Shown: in pieces, positions 10,555 through 21,600 of the stretch
Position numbering within the stretch: the first letter of the stretch is position 1
Layout of the letters: each line of letters starts with the position of its first letter
NCBI RefSeq assembly: GCF_040147005.1
Contig: NZ_JAMSHO010000001.1
Location: 2,232,001-2,296,000 of the forward strand
Origin: Halomonas sp. H10-9-1
Lineage (GTDB): Bacteria; Pseudomonadota; Gammaproteobacteria; Pseudomonadales; Halomonadaceae
Length of the DNA: 64,000 bases
Reading direction: 5' to 3'
Position numbers and translations under genes: made by a program
Notes under the pieces: generated by a model
Told to the model about the DNA's origin: nothing
Databases searched by the model: none
Seen by the model: the letters and a program-made list of their open reading frames with translations, nothing else

Positions 10555-10590
10555 GATACCGATACAGGCACAGATACCGATACAGGTACA
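10555..10590. repeat. 18-bp tandem repeat between nqrF and nqrM
   Basis: GATACCGATACAGGcACA at 10555-10572 is repeated at 10573-10590 with one C-to-T change, and partial units (GATACAACC before, GATACA after) flank it. It is A+T-richer than the surroundings and sits upstream of nqrM, so it could be a repeat tract that varies in length or a regulator site. No function can be read from it. Confidence 0.7.
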
Positions 10591-10597
10591 GATACAA

Positions 10598-10625
10598 CGA
10601 GGGCCGGCCCGCTGGCCGGCCCTCG
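10598..10625 (-). terminator. nqrF: Terminator-like hairpin after nqrF
   Basis: CGAGGGCCGGCC (10598-10609), loop CGCT, GGCCGGCCCTCG (10614-10625): a perfect 12-bp stem 23 bp after the nqrF stop codon. On the minus strand it is followed by TTGTAT, a weak T-tract. It may lower transcription into nqrM. Confidence 0.6.
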
Positions 10626-10648
10626 CTGCCGCCTGATGGCGAGAGGCA

Positions 10649-11881
10649 TCATCCGCCGAAGTCGTCCAGCAGGATGTTCTCGGGCTCCACCCCGAGATCG
10701 AGCAGCAGCTTGATCACGGAGGCGTTCATCATGGGCGGCCCGCACATGTAGTACTCGCAATCCTCGGGCGCCGGATGGTCCTTGAGGTAGTTCTCGTAGA
10801 GGACGTTATGGATAAAGCCGGTGGGGCCTTCCCAGTTGTCCTCAGGCTGGGGATCGGAGAGCGCCAGGTGCCAGGTGAAGTTGTCGTGCTCCTCGGCCAG
10901 CTTGTCGTACTCCTCGTTGTAGAACGTCTCGCGCCAGGAGCGCGCGCCGTACCAGAACGTGATCTTGCGCTTGGAGTCGAGGCGCTTGAGCTGGTCGAAG
11001 ATATGGCTGCGCATCGGCGCCATGCCGGCACCGCCACCGACGAAGACCATCTCCGCATCGGTGTCCTTGGCGAAGAACTCGCCGAAGGGCCCCATCACGG
11101 TGACCTTGTCGCCCGGCGTGAGGCTAAACACGTAGGTCGACATCAGCCCCGGCGGATGGTCGGTGTTGGGCGGCGGCGTGGCGATCCGGATATTGAACTT
11201 GAGGATGCCCTTCTCTTCCGGGTAGTTCGCCATCGAGTAGGCACGAATGACCTCCTCGTTGTTCTTGTGGGAGACGTTGAACAGGCCGAACTTCTCCCAG
11301 TCACCCCGGTACTCCTCCTCGATATCGAAGTCCTTGAAGGCGATATCGTAGGGCGGCGCCACCAGCTGCACATAGCCGCCGGCACGGAAGGCAACTTCTT
11401 CGCCTTCGGGCAGCTTGAGGTTGAGCTCCTTGATGAAGGTGGCGACGTTGGGATTCTTGATGACCTCGCACTCCCACTTCTTGACGCCGAAGACCTCCTC
11501 GGGCACCTCGATCTTCATGTCCTGCTTCACCGGCACCTGGCAGGAGAGACGCCAGCCGTCCTTCTTCTCGCGCATGGTGAAGTGGGCTTCCTCGGTCGGC
11601 AGGATCGACCCGCCGCCCTCTTCGACGCGACACTTGCACTGGGCGCAGGAGCCGCCGCCGCCGCAGGCGGAAGAGAGGAAGATACCGTTGGCGGCCAGGG
11701 TGTTGAGCAGCTTGCCCCCGGCCTGGGTGGTGATGGTGTTCTCGGGCTCGCCGTTGATCTCGATCTGCACGTCGCCGGTGCTGACCAGGCGGCTGCGGGC
11801 GGCCAGGATCACCGCCGTCAGACCGATGATGATCACGGTAAACATGACCACACCGAGCAAGATGACTGATGTATCAACCAT
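10649..11881 (-). CDS. nqrF: Na+-translocating NADH:quinone reductase subunit F
   Basis: Electron-entry subunit: oxidises NADH with FAD and passes electrons through a 2Fe-2S centre. 410 residues. One N-terminal membrane helix (residues 6-27), then a ferredoxin domain with cysteines at 73, 79, 82 and 114, then a ferredoxin-reductase domain with the flavin motif RAYSMANYP and the NADH motif [13 protein letters not shown]. The C-terminus [10 protein letters not shown] is typical. Last of the six structural genes, 66 bp after nqrE. Confidence 0.97.
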   Translation of the reverse strand: MVDTSVILLGVVMFTVIIIGLTAVILAARSRLVSTGDVQIEINGEPENTITTQAGGKLLNTLAANGIFLSSACGGGGSCAQCKCRVEEGGGSILPTEEAHFTMREKKDGWRLSCQVPVKQDMKIEVPEEVFGVKKWECEVIKNPNVATFIKELNLKLPEGEEVAFRAGGYVQLVAPPYDIAFKDFDIEEEYRGDWEKFGLFNVSHKNNEEVIRAYSMANYPEEKGILKFNIRIATPPPNTDHPPGLMSTYVFSLTPGDKVTVMGPFGEFFAKDTDAEMVFVGGGAGMAPMRSHIFDQLKRLDSKRKITFWYGARSWRETFYNEEYDKLAEEHDNFTWHLALSDPQPEDNWEGPTGFIHNVLYENYLKDHPAPEDCEYYMCGPPMMNASVIKLLLDLGVEPENILLDDFGG

Positions 11882-11947
11882 GTCGGTTTCCTATTGCTAG
11901 ACGTTGTCGGGTACCCGGCGCCACCGGCGCCGGGGCCTCAAGACGGC

Positions 11948-12565
<618 letters not shown>

Positions 12566-12566
12566 G

Positions 12567-13235
12567 TTATACGGCCTCCTTGGGTTCGGTATTGCCCCTG
12601 ATCTTGAACTCGTTCTCCTCGACCTGCTCCGGGTTGAGGCTGCGCAGCGCCCAGATGATCAGGCCGATGATGAAGAAGGCCGACGGAGGCAGCAGCAGCA
12701 GGCCGTTGGGCACATACCAGCCGCCGTTCTGCACGGTTTCCAGCACGGTCACGCCGAACACGCTGCCCGAGCCGAACAGCTCGCGGAAGAAGCTCACCGT
12801 CATCAGGATGAAGCCGTAGCCCAGGCCGTTACCGATACCATCCAGGAACGACAGCTTGGGGCTGTTCTGCATGGCGAAGCCTTCGGCACGCCCCATCACG
12901 ATGCAGTTGGTGATGATCAGACCGACGAACACCGAAAGCTGCTTGGACATCTCGTAGGCGTAAGCCTTGAGGATCTGATCCACCACGATCACCAGCGAGG
13001 CGATGATGGTCATCTGCACGATGATACGGATGGACGACGGGATATGGTGACGGATCAGCGACACGAACAGGTTCGAGAAGGCCGTCACGAAGATCACCGC
13101 GATCGTCATGACCAGCGACACGCTCATGCTGCTGGTCACCGCCAGGGCCGAACAGATCCCGAGGATCTGCAGCGCGATGGGGTTGTTCTTGAAGATTGGC
13201 GTCGTCAGGACGCCTTTGGGGGTCGGTTCAGACAT
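12567..13235 (-). CDS. nqrD: Na+-NQR subunit D
   Basis: Integral membrane subunit (222 residues, six predicted helices) homologous to NqrE and RnfE. Cysteine ligands are visible in [10 protein letters not shown] (residue 28) and [16 protein letters not shown] (about 111). The gene lies 2 bp after nqrC and 1 bp before nqrE. Confidence 0.97.
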   Translation of the reverse strand: MSEPTPKGVLTTPIFKNNPIALQILGICSALAVTSSMSVSLVMTIAVIFVTAFSNLFVSLIRHHIPSSIRIIVQMTIIASLVIVVDQILKAYAYEMSKQLSVFVGLIITNCIVMGRAEGFAMQNSPKLSFLDGIGNGLGYGFILMTVSFFRELFGSGSVFGVTVLETVQNGGWYVPNGLLLLPPSAFFIIGLIIWALRSLNPEQVEENEFKIRGNTEPKEAV

Positions 13236-13237
13236 CG

Positions 13238-14059
13238 TCAGGCTCCTTCGGTCTCATCGGTCTCGGGGGACGCCGCCTCGACTTCCTGCGGTGACACCCC
13301 TGCGCGGAACTTGGCCAGGTATTCACCGAAGCCGTCCGGGCTCAGCCAGAACTGGACGAGATTGGTCACTCCCTTGCTGGTCAGCGAGGCACCGGACAGC
13401 GCATCGACCTCAGTCTTTTCGCTGGCCCCGCCCTTGACCAGGGAGATGGCCGGTTGAATGCTGTCGGCATCGGCAAAGATCACCTTGCCTTCCCACTGGG
13501 CTTTCCAGCGCGGGTTGTCGACCTCCCCCCCCAGCCCCGGCGTTTCGGCGTGGGAGTAGAAGGTAATGCCGTTGATGGTGTTGCCGTCGCCCTGGACCGA
13601 GAGATAACCACGCATCAGGCCCCACAGGCCCTGGCCGCGCACCGGCAGAATGATCTGATCGGGATCATCCGGGTCACCGACCAGATAGACAGTGCTGTGG
13701 CTCTCCTGGCGCGATAGGCCGGCGATATCCTTCTCGCCGGACAGCGTGCGGGACTGCGCCGGATCCTTGGCGGCCTCGAAGCTGTTGAAGGTCTGGGCGT
13801 CATACTCGTCGGAGTACTCGCCGGTCTCGAGGTTGACCACGCGCGGAGTGATCTCCTCGCTGTAGGTCGCCTCGATGTCGACCCCCTCCTGGTACAGGTC
13901 CGCCACGGCCAGGATGTTGGACTTGCGGTCCAGCTCCTGATTGAGCTGCTGCTGAGGACGCAGCGCCACGGCGGCGGTAGACACGATGACCGAACACACG
14001 ATGCAGAGTGCGAACGCCACCGTCAGGATCTTCTTGATGGAGTTGTTGCTCTGTGCCAT
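13238..14059 (-). CDS. nqrC: Na+-NQR subunit C, covalent FMN carrier
   Basis: Periplasm-facing subunit (273 residues) with one N-terminal membrane helix (about 11-33) and an FMN-binding domain. FMN is normally attached by ApbE through a phosphoester to the last residue of a Dxx(S/T)GA(T/S) motif. Here the motif is DALSGAS, residues 219-225, so the acceptor is Ser225 where Vibrio NqrC has Thr. The codon at 13385-13387 (TCG on the coding strand) confirms this. Start overlaps the nqrB stop by one base (TGATG). Confidence 0.96.
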   Translation of the reverse strand: MAQSNNSIKKILTVAFALCIVCSVIVSTAAVALRPQQQLNQELDRKSNILAVADLYQEGVDIEATYSEEITPRVVNLETGEYSDEYDAQTFNSFEAAKDPAQSRTLSGEKDIAGLSRQESHSTVYLVGDPDDPDQIILPVRGQGLWGLMRGYLSVQGDGNTINGITFYSHAETPGLGGEVDNPRWKAQWEGKVIFADADSIQPAISLVKGGASEKTEVDALSGASLTSKGVTNLVQFWLSPDGFGEYLAKFRAGVSPQEVEAASPETDETEGA

Positions 14060-15285
14060 CAGACAGTCTCCTCGGCCGGCACATCGGTGCGCTTGAGTCG
14101 GCGCTTGATGTTGGCCTGAACAAAGATGTGGTCAATGAGCGGCGCGAACAGGTTGGCGAACAGGATCGCCAGCATGATGCCCTCGGGGAAGGCCGGGTTC
14201 ACGACGCGGATCAGCACGGTCATGACGCCGATCAGGGCGCCGAAGATCAGCCGTCCCTGGTGGGTCATGGAGGCGGAGACGGGGTCGGTGGCCATGAACA
14301 CCATGCCGAACGCGAACCCACCCAGCACCAGGTGCCAGTACCAGGACATGGCGAACATCGGGTTGCTGTCGGAGCCGATCAGGTTGAACAGCGCGCTGGT
14401 GGCCACCATGCCCAGGAAGACGCCGAGCATGATTCGCCACGAGGCGATGCCGGTCCACAGCAGCACCACGGCGCCGATCAGGATCGCCAGGGTCGAGGTC
14501 TCACCCACCGAACCGGGGATGAAGCCGAGGAACGCATCCCACCAGCTGAACTGCTCGGTGAGCACGGCCATGCCATCCTGGAAGGCGATCGACAGCGCCG
14601 TGGCGCCGGTGAAGCCATCGGCCGCCACCCACACCGCATCACCGGAGATCTGCGCCGGGTAGGCGAAGTAGAGGAAGGCGCGGCCGGTCAGGGCCGGGTT
14701 GAGGAAGTTCTTGCCGGTACCGCCGAAGATCTCCTTGCCGATCACCACACCGAAGGTGATGCCCAGCGCCACCTGCCACAGCGGGATGGTGGCGGGCAGG
14801 ATCAGCGCATAGAGTACGGAAGTGACGAAGAAGCCCTCGTTGACCTCGTGACCACGCTTGATGGCGAACAGCACTTCCCAGAAGCCACCGACCACGAAGG
14901 TCACCAGGTAGATGGGCAGGAAGTAGGTGGCACCCAGCACGAAGTTGGCCCACAGGCTGTCCGCATTGTGACCGGAGGCCAGGAGCATCATGATCGCCTC
15001 GCGCCAGCCGGCCATGGAGGCGTAGCCGTCGGCGATGGCCGTGTTGGCCTGCCAGCCGGCGTTCCACATGCCGAAGAACATCGCCGGGAAGGTACACAGC
15101 CAGACGGTGATCATGATGCGCTTGAGGTCGATGCCGTCACGCACGTGGGCGGTGGTCTTGGCGACATCCGGAGGCGCATAGAAGATAGTATCCACCGCTT
15201 CAAAGAGCGGGTAGAACTTCTCGTACTTGCCACCCTTGTGGAAGTGCGGCTCGAGATTGTCGAGTGTCTGTCGAATACCCATCAT
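14059..15285 (-). CDS. nqrB: Na+-NQR subunit B, covalent FMN and riboflavin carrier
   Basis: Largest membrane subunit (408 residues, about ten helices), which carries a covalently bound FMN and helps to couple electron flow to Na+ export. The ApbE target motif DGFTGAT is at residues 223-229 with Thr229 as acceptor. Overlaps nqrA and nqrC by one base each (TGATG junctions). Confidence 0.97.
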   Translation of the reverse strand: MMGIRQTLDNLEPHFHKGGKYEKFYPLFEAVDTIFYAPPDVAKTTAHVRDGIDLKRIMITVWLCTFPAMFFGMWNAGWQANTAIADGYASMAGWREAIMMLLASGHNADSLWANFVLGATYFLPIYLVTFVVGGFWEVLFAIKRGHEVNEGFFVTSVLYALILPATIPLWQVALGITFGVVIGKEIFGGTGKNFLNPALTGRAFLYFAYPAQISGDAVWVAADGFTGATALSIAFQDGMAVLTEQFSWWDAFLGFIPGSVGETSTLAILIGAVVLLWTGIASWRIMLGVFLGMVATSALFNLIGSDSNPMFAMSWYWHLVLGGFAFGMVFMATDPVSASMTHQGRLIFGALIGVMTVLIRVVNPAFPEGIMLAILFANLFAPLIDHIFVQANIKRRLKRTDVPAEETV

Positions 15286-16634
15286 CAGGCCTCTTTCTCG
15301 ATCGTGGTGAGGTTGTCACGCAGGATGGGACCATACTCGTACTTGCCGGGGCACACGTAGGTGCACAGCGCGAGGTCCTCCTCGTCCAGCTCCAGACACC
15401 CGAGCTGCATGGCGGTCTCGATATCGCCGACGATCAACGAGCGCAGCAGCTGCGTGGGCAGGATATCCAGGGGCATCACCTGCTCGTAGGCGCCCACCGG
15501 CACCATGGCGCGCTCGGAGCCGTTGGTCGAAGTGGTCGGCGCATAGTCCTTGAGGCCGGTCAGCTTGGAGAGATAGATACCGAGCACCGAGTGGCGGTTC
15601 TTGCCCGGGGAGAGCCAACCCATGAAGGCACGCTTGTTGCCCTCCTCGAGCAGGCTGACCTGGTTATGGAAGCGGCCCAGGTAGCACAGGCTGCCCTCGC
15701 AGGTGAAGCCGGAGAAGACCGAGCCAGAGATGACGCGGGTGTCATTCGGCTGTACCACCTCGCCGGCGAGGAGCTCATCGGTGCTGGCGCCGATCCGGGT
15801 CCGCAGCAGGCGCGGTTTCTCGGCGCGTGGGCCACCCACGGCCAACACCCGACTGACGTCCAGGCGTCCCTCGGCGAACAGCTTGCCGAAGGCGATGACG
15901 TCCTGGTAGCCGATGTGCCAGACGCGCTTGTGCAGGGCGACGGGCGAGAGATGGTGAATATGGGTGCCCACCAGGCCGGCCGGGTGCGGCCCGGCGAAGG
16001 TCTGGGCCTGGACGCCGTCGAGATTGCCACCGGGGATGCTGCTATCGGGGCCGCTGCACAGGTAGACCTTGCCCTCGGTCAGGCGGGTCAATACCTTGAG
16101 GCCATCCTCGAAGGCCTGGGTCTGCTCGTTGATCACCTTGGCGGGATCAGCGGCTAGCGGATGGGTATCGATGGCGGTGACGAAGATATCGGCGGGCACG
16201 CTGTCGATGGCCGGGGTGCGCGAGTAGGGACGAGTACGCAGGGCGGTCCACAGGCCCGATTCGACCAGCTGGTCCACCACCACCTGGCGCTCGAGGCCGG
16301 CCAGCTTGTCGCGGCCGTGGGCGGTGAACTCGACGGCCTCCTCGGAGTCAGCGACCTGGATCACCACCGAGAGCAGGCGGCGCTTCTCCCCGCGATTGAT
16401 GGCCACCACCTCACCGGCGGCCGGCGCCGTAAAACGTACGCCGTCGATTTTCTTGTCGGTGAAAAGCAGTTGGCCAAGCTTGACGGTATCTCCCTCCTTG
16501 ACCTCCATGGTCGGCTTCATGCCGACGTAGTCGGTGCCCAGGACCGCCACGTGACGCACCGGCCGCGCATCCTCGATACGCTGCTCGGGCGCTCCCGTGA
16601 TGGGGAGATCCAGGCCTTTCTTGACTTCGATCAT
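15285..16634 (-). CDS. nqrA: Na+-NQR subunit A
   Basis: Cytoplasmic peripheral subunit (449 residues) of the NADH:ubiquinone oxidoreductase that exports Na+, implicated in ubiquinone binding. Starts [12 protein letters not shown], the family N-terminus, and contains the Rnf/Nqr barrel-sandwich segment ([18 protein letters not shown]). First gene of the operon; a sigma-70-like promoter sits about 80 bp upstream. The other five subunits follow with near-zero spacing. Confidence 0.97.
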   Translation of the reverse strand: MIEVKKGLDLPITGAPEQRIEDARPVRHVAVLGTDYVGMKPTMEVKEGDTVKLGQLLFTDKKIDGVRFTAPAAGEVVAINRGEKRRLLSVVIQVADSEEAVEFTAHGRDKLAGLERQVVVDQLVESGLWTALRTRPYSRTPAIDSVPADIFVTAIDTHPLAADPAKVINEQTQAFEDGLKVLTRLTEGKVYLCSGPDSSIPGGNLDGVQAQTFAGPHPAGLVGTHIHHLSPVALHKRVWHIGYQDVIAFGKLFAEGRLDVSRVLAVGGPRAEKPRLLRTRIGASTDELLAGEVVQPNDTRVISGSVFSGFTCEGSLCYLGRFHNQVSLLEEGNKRAFMGWLSPGKNRHSVLGIYLSKLTGLKDYAPTTSTNGSERAMVPVGAYEQVMPLDILPTQLLRSLIVGDIETAMQLGCLELDEEDLALCTYVCPGKYEYGPILRDNLTTIEKEA

Positions 16635-16714
16635 AGTCTCGCCCAGTTGATGGATCGGAAAAAGGTAAGGAAAGGGCCGCGAGGCACGCCCGGCCCACCC
16701 TGAAAATCCACTCG

Positions 16715-16743
16715 ATTATAAAGAGAAGGCAAGGGGATGGCCA
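16715..16743 (-). promoter_or_regulatory. nqrA: Candidate sigma-70 promoter of the nqr operon
   Basis: On the minus strand, TGGCCA (16738-16743; 4 of 6 matches to the -35 consensus), a 17-bp spacer and a perfect TATAAT (16715-16720). Transcription would start near 16708, giving a leader of about 74 nt before nqrA. Confidence 0.6.
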
Positions 16744-16806
16744 CCTGAGCAAAGGTCGCAAGCGGTGATCTGACGCAAGGGAAAGGGTGTCGCAGGGGGG
16801 GCTTCA

Positions 16807-16972
16807 AAGCTGCAAGCTGCAAGCTGCAAGCTGCAAGCTGCCAGCTGCCAGCTGCCAGCTGCAAGCTGCAAGCTGCAAATCAGCAGCATGCTACCGATCA
16901 GGCAAAAACAAACCCCGCGGCCATTCAGCCTGCGGGGTTCCTTGTAGCTCGTCCCTTGTAGCTTGTAGCTCG
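16807..16972. repeat. GCTRCAA heptamer element, copy B, with ten tandem heptamers
   Basis: Ten uninterrupted 7-bp units at 16809-16878: four GCTGCAA, three GCTGCCA, three GCTGCAA. About 60 bp further on, the inverted relative (TTGTAGC) occurs three times at 16941-16970. The gap terminator lies between the arms, and the gap stop codon follows the right arm at once. The perfect unit length suggests slippage, so the copy number may vary between strains. Confidence 0.85.
16904..16939 (-). terminator. Rho-independent terminator of gap
   Basis: On the minus strand, AACCCCGC / GCGGGGTT arms (16932-16939 and 16911-16918) enclose a 13-nt loop and are followed by TTTGTTTTTG (16903-16912), a good T-tract. 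Confidence 0.75.
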
Positions 16973-16974
16973 GC

Positions 16975-18438
16975 CTAGGCGCTGGCGCGCGGCAGTTTGA
17001 GGAAGCTGACGTTGGACATGTGCTGCAGGATGCGGATCACCTGACAGCTGTAGCCGAACTCGTTGTCGTACCAGACGTAGAGCACGGCGTTCTTGCCGTT
17101 GGCAATGGTGGCCTTGGCGTCGACGATGCCGGCATGGCGGTTACCGACAAAGTCGGTGGAGACGACCTCGGGAGAGTCGACATAGTCGATCTGCTTCTGG
17201 AACGGGGAATCCAGCGACATGTGACGCAGGAAGTCGTTGAGCGCCTCGGCGTCGGTCGCCTTCTCCAGGCGCAGGTTGAGGATCGCCATGGAGACATTGG
17301 GTGTCGGCACGCGGATGGCGTTGCCGGTGAGCTTGCCGGCAAACTCCGGCAGCGCCTTGGCGACGGCCTTGGCGGCACCGGTCTCGGTCAACACCATGTT
17401 GAGTGGGGCACTGCGGCCGCGGCGGTCGCCCTTGTGGTAGTTGTCGATCAGGTTCTGATCGTTGGTGTAGCTGTGCACCGTCTCGACGTGGCCATGCTCG
17501 ACGCCGAACTCGTCGTTGAGCACCTTGAGCACCGGCACGATGGCATTGGTGGTGCAGGAGGCCGCGGAGATGATGCCGTCGTCGTCGCTCAGGTCATCAT
17601 GATTGATGCCGTAGACGATGTTCTTGATATCACCCTTGCCCGGCGCGGTGAGCAGCGCCTTGGCCACGCCCTTGCACTGCAGGTGCTGGCCGAGGCCGGC
17701 CTCGTCACGCCAGATACCGGTGTTGTCGACCACCACGGCGTTGTCGATGCCGTATTCGGTGTAGTCGACATCGGTCGGGGAGTCGGCGTAGATCACCTGG
17801 ATGACGTTGCCGTTGGCAGTGATGGTACGCGCCTCGGCATCGACGCTGATGGTACCGTCGAAGGGGCCGTGAACGGAGTCGCGACGCAAGAGGCTTGCGC
17901 GCTTCTCGAGGTCCTTGGCGATATCACCGCGGCCACGTACCACGATGGCGCGCAGGCGCAGCAGGTTGCCGCCACCGGCCTTCTCCACCAGCACTCGGGC
18001 CAGGATGCGGCCGATGCGACCGAAACCATAGAGGACCACGTCCTTGGGCTCGCCGTTGCCGGCATTGGGGTTGTGCGCGTCGACGATCTCGGCGAGCTCC
18101 TCGCGCAGGAAGGCCACGGCATCGCCGCCGCCCCGCTTCTTGAAGGCCACGCCCAGCTTGCCCACGTCGACGTGGGCCGGCCCCAGGTTGAGCTCGGTCA
18201 TCGCCTTGACCAGCGGATAGGTATCCTGCACGGAGAGCTCGGTTCCCTCCACCTTCCGCACGAAGCGGTGATCCTTCAGGATACGGATCACGCTGCGATT
18301 GAACAGCGAGCGCCCATAGAGGGTGGTGACCACGTTGTTGTGACGGTAGAGGCTACCGATCATCGGGATCATCTGCTCGGCAAGCGCCTGGTTGTCGTGC
18401 CATTCCTGAAAGACGGTATCGGAGGGGTGCTGACTCAC
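16975..18438 (-). CDS. Glyceraldehyde-3-phosphate dehydrogenase, long form
   Basis: NAD(P)-dependent enzyme interconverting glyceraldehyde-3-phosphate and 1,3-bisphosphoglycerate. At about 487 residues it exceeds the usual 330 because of an N-terminal helical extension of about 125 residues before the Rossmann motif VVLYGFGRIGR. The catalytic cysteine is in SAASCTTNAIVP and the C-terminal WYDNEFGYSCQVIR is intact. I chose the GTG at 18438 (protein MSQHPSD) because AGTGAGG lies 5-11 nt upstream; a GTG at 18450 is in frame but lacks a ribosome site. The closest recalled match is the P. aeruginosa gap next to nqr and mfd (PA3001), the same order as here. Whether it works in glycolysis or gluconeogenesis cannot be told. 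Confidence 0.92.
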   Translation of the reverse strand: MSQHPSDTVFQEWHDNQALAEQMIPMIGSLYRHNNVVTTLYGRSLFNRSVIRILKDHRFVRKVEGTELSVQDTYPLVKAMTELNLGPAHVDVGKLGVAFKKRGGGDAVAFLREELAEIVDAHNPNAGNGEPKDVVLYGFGRIGRILARVLVEKAGGGNLLRLRAIVVRGRGDIAKDLEKRASLLRRDSVHGPFDGTISVDAEARTITANGNVIQVIYADSPTDVDYTEYGIDNAVVVDNTGIWRDEAGLGQHLQCKGVAKALLTAPGKGDIKNIVYGINHDDLSDDDGIISAASCTTNAIVPVLKVLNDEFGVEHGHVETVHSYTNDQNLIDNYHKGDRRGRSAPLNMVLTETGAAKAVAKALPEFAGKLTGNAIRVPTPNVSMAILNLRLEKATDAEALNDFLRHMSLDSPFQKQIDYVDSPEVVSTDFVGNRHAGIVDAKATIANGKNAVLYVWYDNEFGYSCQVIRILQHMSNVSFLKLPRASA

Positions 18439-18551
18439 GTGTGGCCTCACTAGTGGGATCTAAGGATTCCCGGCCATTATCCCGGGGCCGGGTTCCTGCG
18501 GCAATCGCTGGATGGTCGCAGCCGCTGTAGGGGGATTACAGGAACCGGCGC

Positions 18552-18583
18552 TTGACTACAAGAATCCGAAGGGCTGGTATGAT
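18552..18583 (+). promoter_or_regulatory. mfd: Candidate extended -10 promoter for mfd
   Basis: TGGTATGAT at 18575-18583 is a full extended -10 element (TGn then TATGAT). A TTGACT at 18552-18557 is 20 bp away, longer than the ideal 17, so the extended -10 would have to carry most of the recognition. Confidence 0.4.
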
Positions 18584-18647
18584 GGCGGCCCGCGAGGAAC
18601 CACACAGGATCCGTCGGGCCGCGCCCGTCGACAGCCCAACAGACACC

Positions 18648-21600
18648 ATGCCGACATTCTCTCCGCTCGACCCACCGCGCCCCCAGGGGGTGCGCGAGAC
18701 ACGCTACTGGCAGATGCCCCAGGGGAGCGCCGCGGCGCTGGCGCTGGCGCACCTGGCCAGTGATGCTCCACTGCTGGTGATCACCGCCGATACCGCCCAG
18801 GCGCTGCGCCTGGAGAACGAACTGCGCTTCTTCAGCGGGGTACCGGTGCTGCCCTTCCCCGACTGGGAGACCCTGCCCTACGACAGTTTCTCCCCTCATC
18901 AGGACATCGTCTCCTCGCGGCTGCGTACCCTGCGCCGCCTGCAGGATGGCGAGCACGGCATCGTGCTGGTACCGATCAACACCCTGATGCAGCGCCTGGC
19001 GCCTGTGGAGTACATCGCCGGGCGGGTCCTGACCCTGGAAGTGGGCCAGACCCTGGACCGCGAGGGCTTTCGCGCCACCCTCTCCCGCGCCGGCTACCGG
19101 GCCGTGGAGACGGTCTACGAGCCCGGTGAATACGCCCTGCGTGGCGCCCTGATCGACCTCTTCCCCATGGGGGTGGAGGCGCCGCTGCGCATCGACCTGT
19201 TCGATGACGAGGTCGACACCCTGCGCACCTTCGACCCCGACACCCAGCGCAGTGCCGAGAAGGTCGAGCGCATCGAGCTACTGCCGGCCCACGAATATTC
19301 GCTGTCTCGCGGCGCCATCGCCTGCTTCCGCGAGGGCTTCGAGACGCTGTTCGATGTCGACCCGCGCCAGTGCCCGCTCTATGTGGACGCCCTCAAGGGC
19401 ATCCCCTCCCCCGGCCTCGAGCAGTACCTACCGCTGTTCTTCGAGGAGACGGCCACCCTCTTCGAGCACCTCGCCGCAGGCACCCGGGTGGCGCTGCTGC
19501 CGGGGTGCCTCGCCGCCGCCGAGCACCACTGGGCCTCCATCGAGAGCCGCTTTGAAAACCTGGGGGTCGACCCCACCCGGCCGCTGCTGCCGCCCCATCG
19601 CGCCTTCGTGCCGGTGGCCGAGCTATTCGCGGCGATCAAGCGCCATCCACGGGTCGAGCTGACCGAGGCGAGCGAGCATCGTCACGCCCTGGCGCCGGCC
19701 ACCCTGGCGCCACCCGACGTGGGCATCAATGCCCGGGCCAGGGAGCCGCTGGCCCCCCTGTCTCGCTTCCTGGCGACGCGCGGTGACACCCGGGTGCTGT
19801 TCGTGGCGGAGTCCCGCGGCCGCCGGGAGGCGCTCGAGGAGGCCCTGGCGCCGCTGCGCCTGGAGCTGCCCCACGTAGACGACTTTACCGACTTCCTCAC
19901 CTCCGAGCTCCCCCTCGCCATCACCGAGGGCGAGCTCGAGGCGGGATTGTGGTTGACCCACCCCGAGCTCGCGGTGATCAGCGAGTCCGAGCTCTACGGC
20001 GAGATAGTGCGCCAGAGCCGACGCCGCGAGAAGGCCACCGATGCCGACGAGCTGGCCATCCGTCACCTCTCCGAGCTGCGACCGGGCGCCCCGGTGGTCC
20101 ATCAGACCCACGGCGTGGGTCGCTACCGGGGGCTGGAGACCCTGGAGGCCGGCGGCCAGGCCGCGGAATTCGTGACCCTCGAGTACGCCGACGGCGCCCG
20201 GCTCTATGTGCCGGTGGAGAGCCTGCACCTGATCTCACGCTATGCCGGCGCCGACGATGAGCTTGCCCCGCTGCATCGGCTGGGCTCCGAGCAGTGGCAG
20301 AAGGCCAGGAAGAGAGCCGCCGAGAAGATCCGCGACTCCGCCGCCGAGCTGCTCGACATCTATGCGCGCCGCGAAGCCCGCCAGGGGTTCGCCTGTGCGC
20401 CGCCGGACGTCGAGTACTCGCGCTTCGCTGCCGCCTTCCCCTTCGAGGAGACCCCCGACCAGCGTGCCGCCATCGACGCGGTGATCGCCGATATGACCGC
20501 CCCCCGCCCCATGGACCGGGTGGTGTGCGGTGACGTGGGCTTCGGCAAGACCGAGGTGGCCATGCGTGCCGCCTTCCTGGCGGTCCACTCCAGCCGCCAG
20601 GTGGTCGTGCTGGTGCCCACCACGCTGCTGGCCCGCCAGCACTTCGAGAACTTCCGTGACCGCTTCGCCGATACCGCGGTCAATATCGAGCTGATCTCGC
20701 GTTTCACCGCCGGCAAGGGGCAGGCCGAAACACTGAAGCGCATCGAGGAGGGCCAGGCGGATATCGTCATCGGCACCCACAAGCTGCTCTCGAAGTCCAT
20801 GCGGCTGCCGAAGATGGGCCTGCTGATCATCGACGAGGAGCACCGCTTCGGGGTGGCCCAGAAGGAGCGCCTGAAGAGCCTGCGTGCGGAGGTAGACATC
20901 CTCACCATGACCGCCACGCCGATCCCGCGCACGCTGAACATGGCGATGAGCGGCATCCGCGACCTCTCGATCATCGCCACCCCCCCGGCGCGCCGCCTGT
21001 CGGTCAAGACCTTCGTTCAGCGCCGCGAGGAGGCAGTGCTCAAGGAGGCGATCCTGCGCGAGATACTGCGCGGCGGGCAGGTCTACTACCTGCACAACGA
21101 GGTCAAGACCATCGAGACCGCCGCCGAGACGGTGCGCGAACTGGTTCCCGAGGCCCGGGTCGGGGTGGCCCACGGCCAGCTGCCCGAGCGCACCCTGGAG
21201 CGGGTGATGTCGGACTTCTACCACAAGCGCTTCAATGTCCTGGTGTGCTCGACCATCATCGAGACCGGCATCGACGTGCCCAGCGCCAACACCATCCTCA
21301 TCGAACGTGCCGACAAGTTCGGCCTGGCACAGCTGCACCAGCTACGCGGCCGGGTCGGACGCAGCCACCACCAGGCCTATGCCTACCTGCTCACCCCGCC
21401 ACCGAAAGCCATGACCCGTGACGCGATCAAGCGCCTGGAGGCGATCGGCGCCGCCGAGGAGCTCGGTGCCGGCTTCACCCTGGCCAGCCACGACATGGAG
21501 ATTCGCGGCGCCGGCGAGCTGCTCGGTGACGAACAGAGCGGACAGATCGAGGCGATCGGCTATGGCCTCTACATGGAGATGCTCGACCGTGCCGTAGCGG

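Larger units (their letters stand above)
16635..16974. other. 340-bp region between nqrA and gap
   Basis: Holds the nqr promoter (16715-16743), the heptamer repeat element (16807-16972) and the gap terminator (16904-16939). The open frames here are translations of the heptamer repeat and are not genes. Confidence 0.75.

Noticed and set aside
14053..15360. 435-codon plus-strand frame
   Set aside because: Antisense shadow of nqrB, rich in His/Asp/Gly as expected for such shadows.
16809..16878. Tandem heptamers considered as a CRISPR-like or minisatellite coding array
   Set aside because: Units are 7 bp with no spacers and no open frame of interest, so neither CRISPR nor a gene.
17020..18453. 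477-codon plus-strand frame
   Set aside because: Antisense of the GAPDH gene; no independent support.
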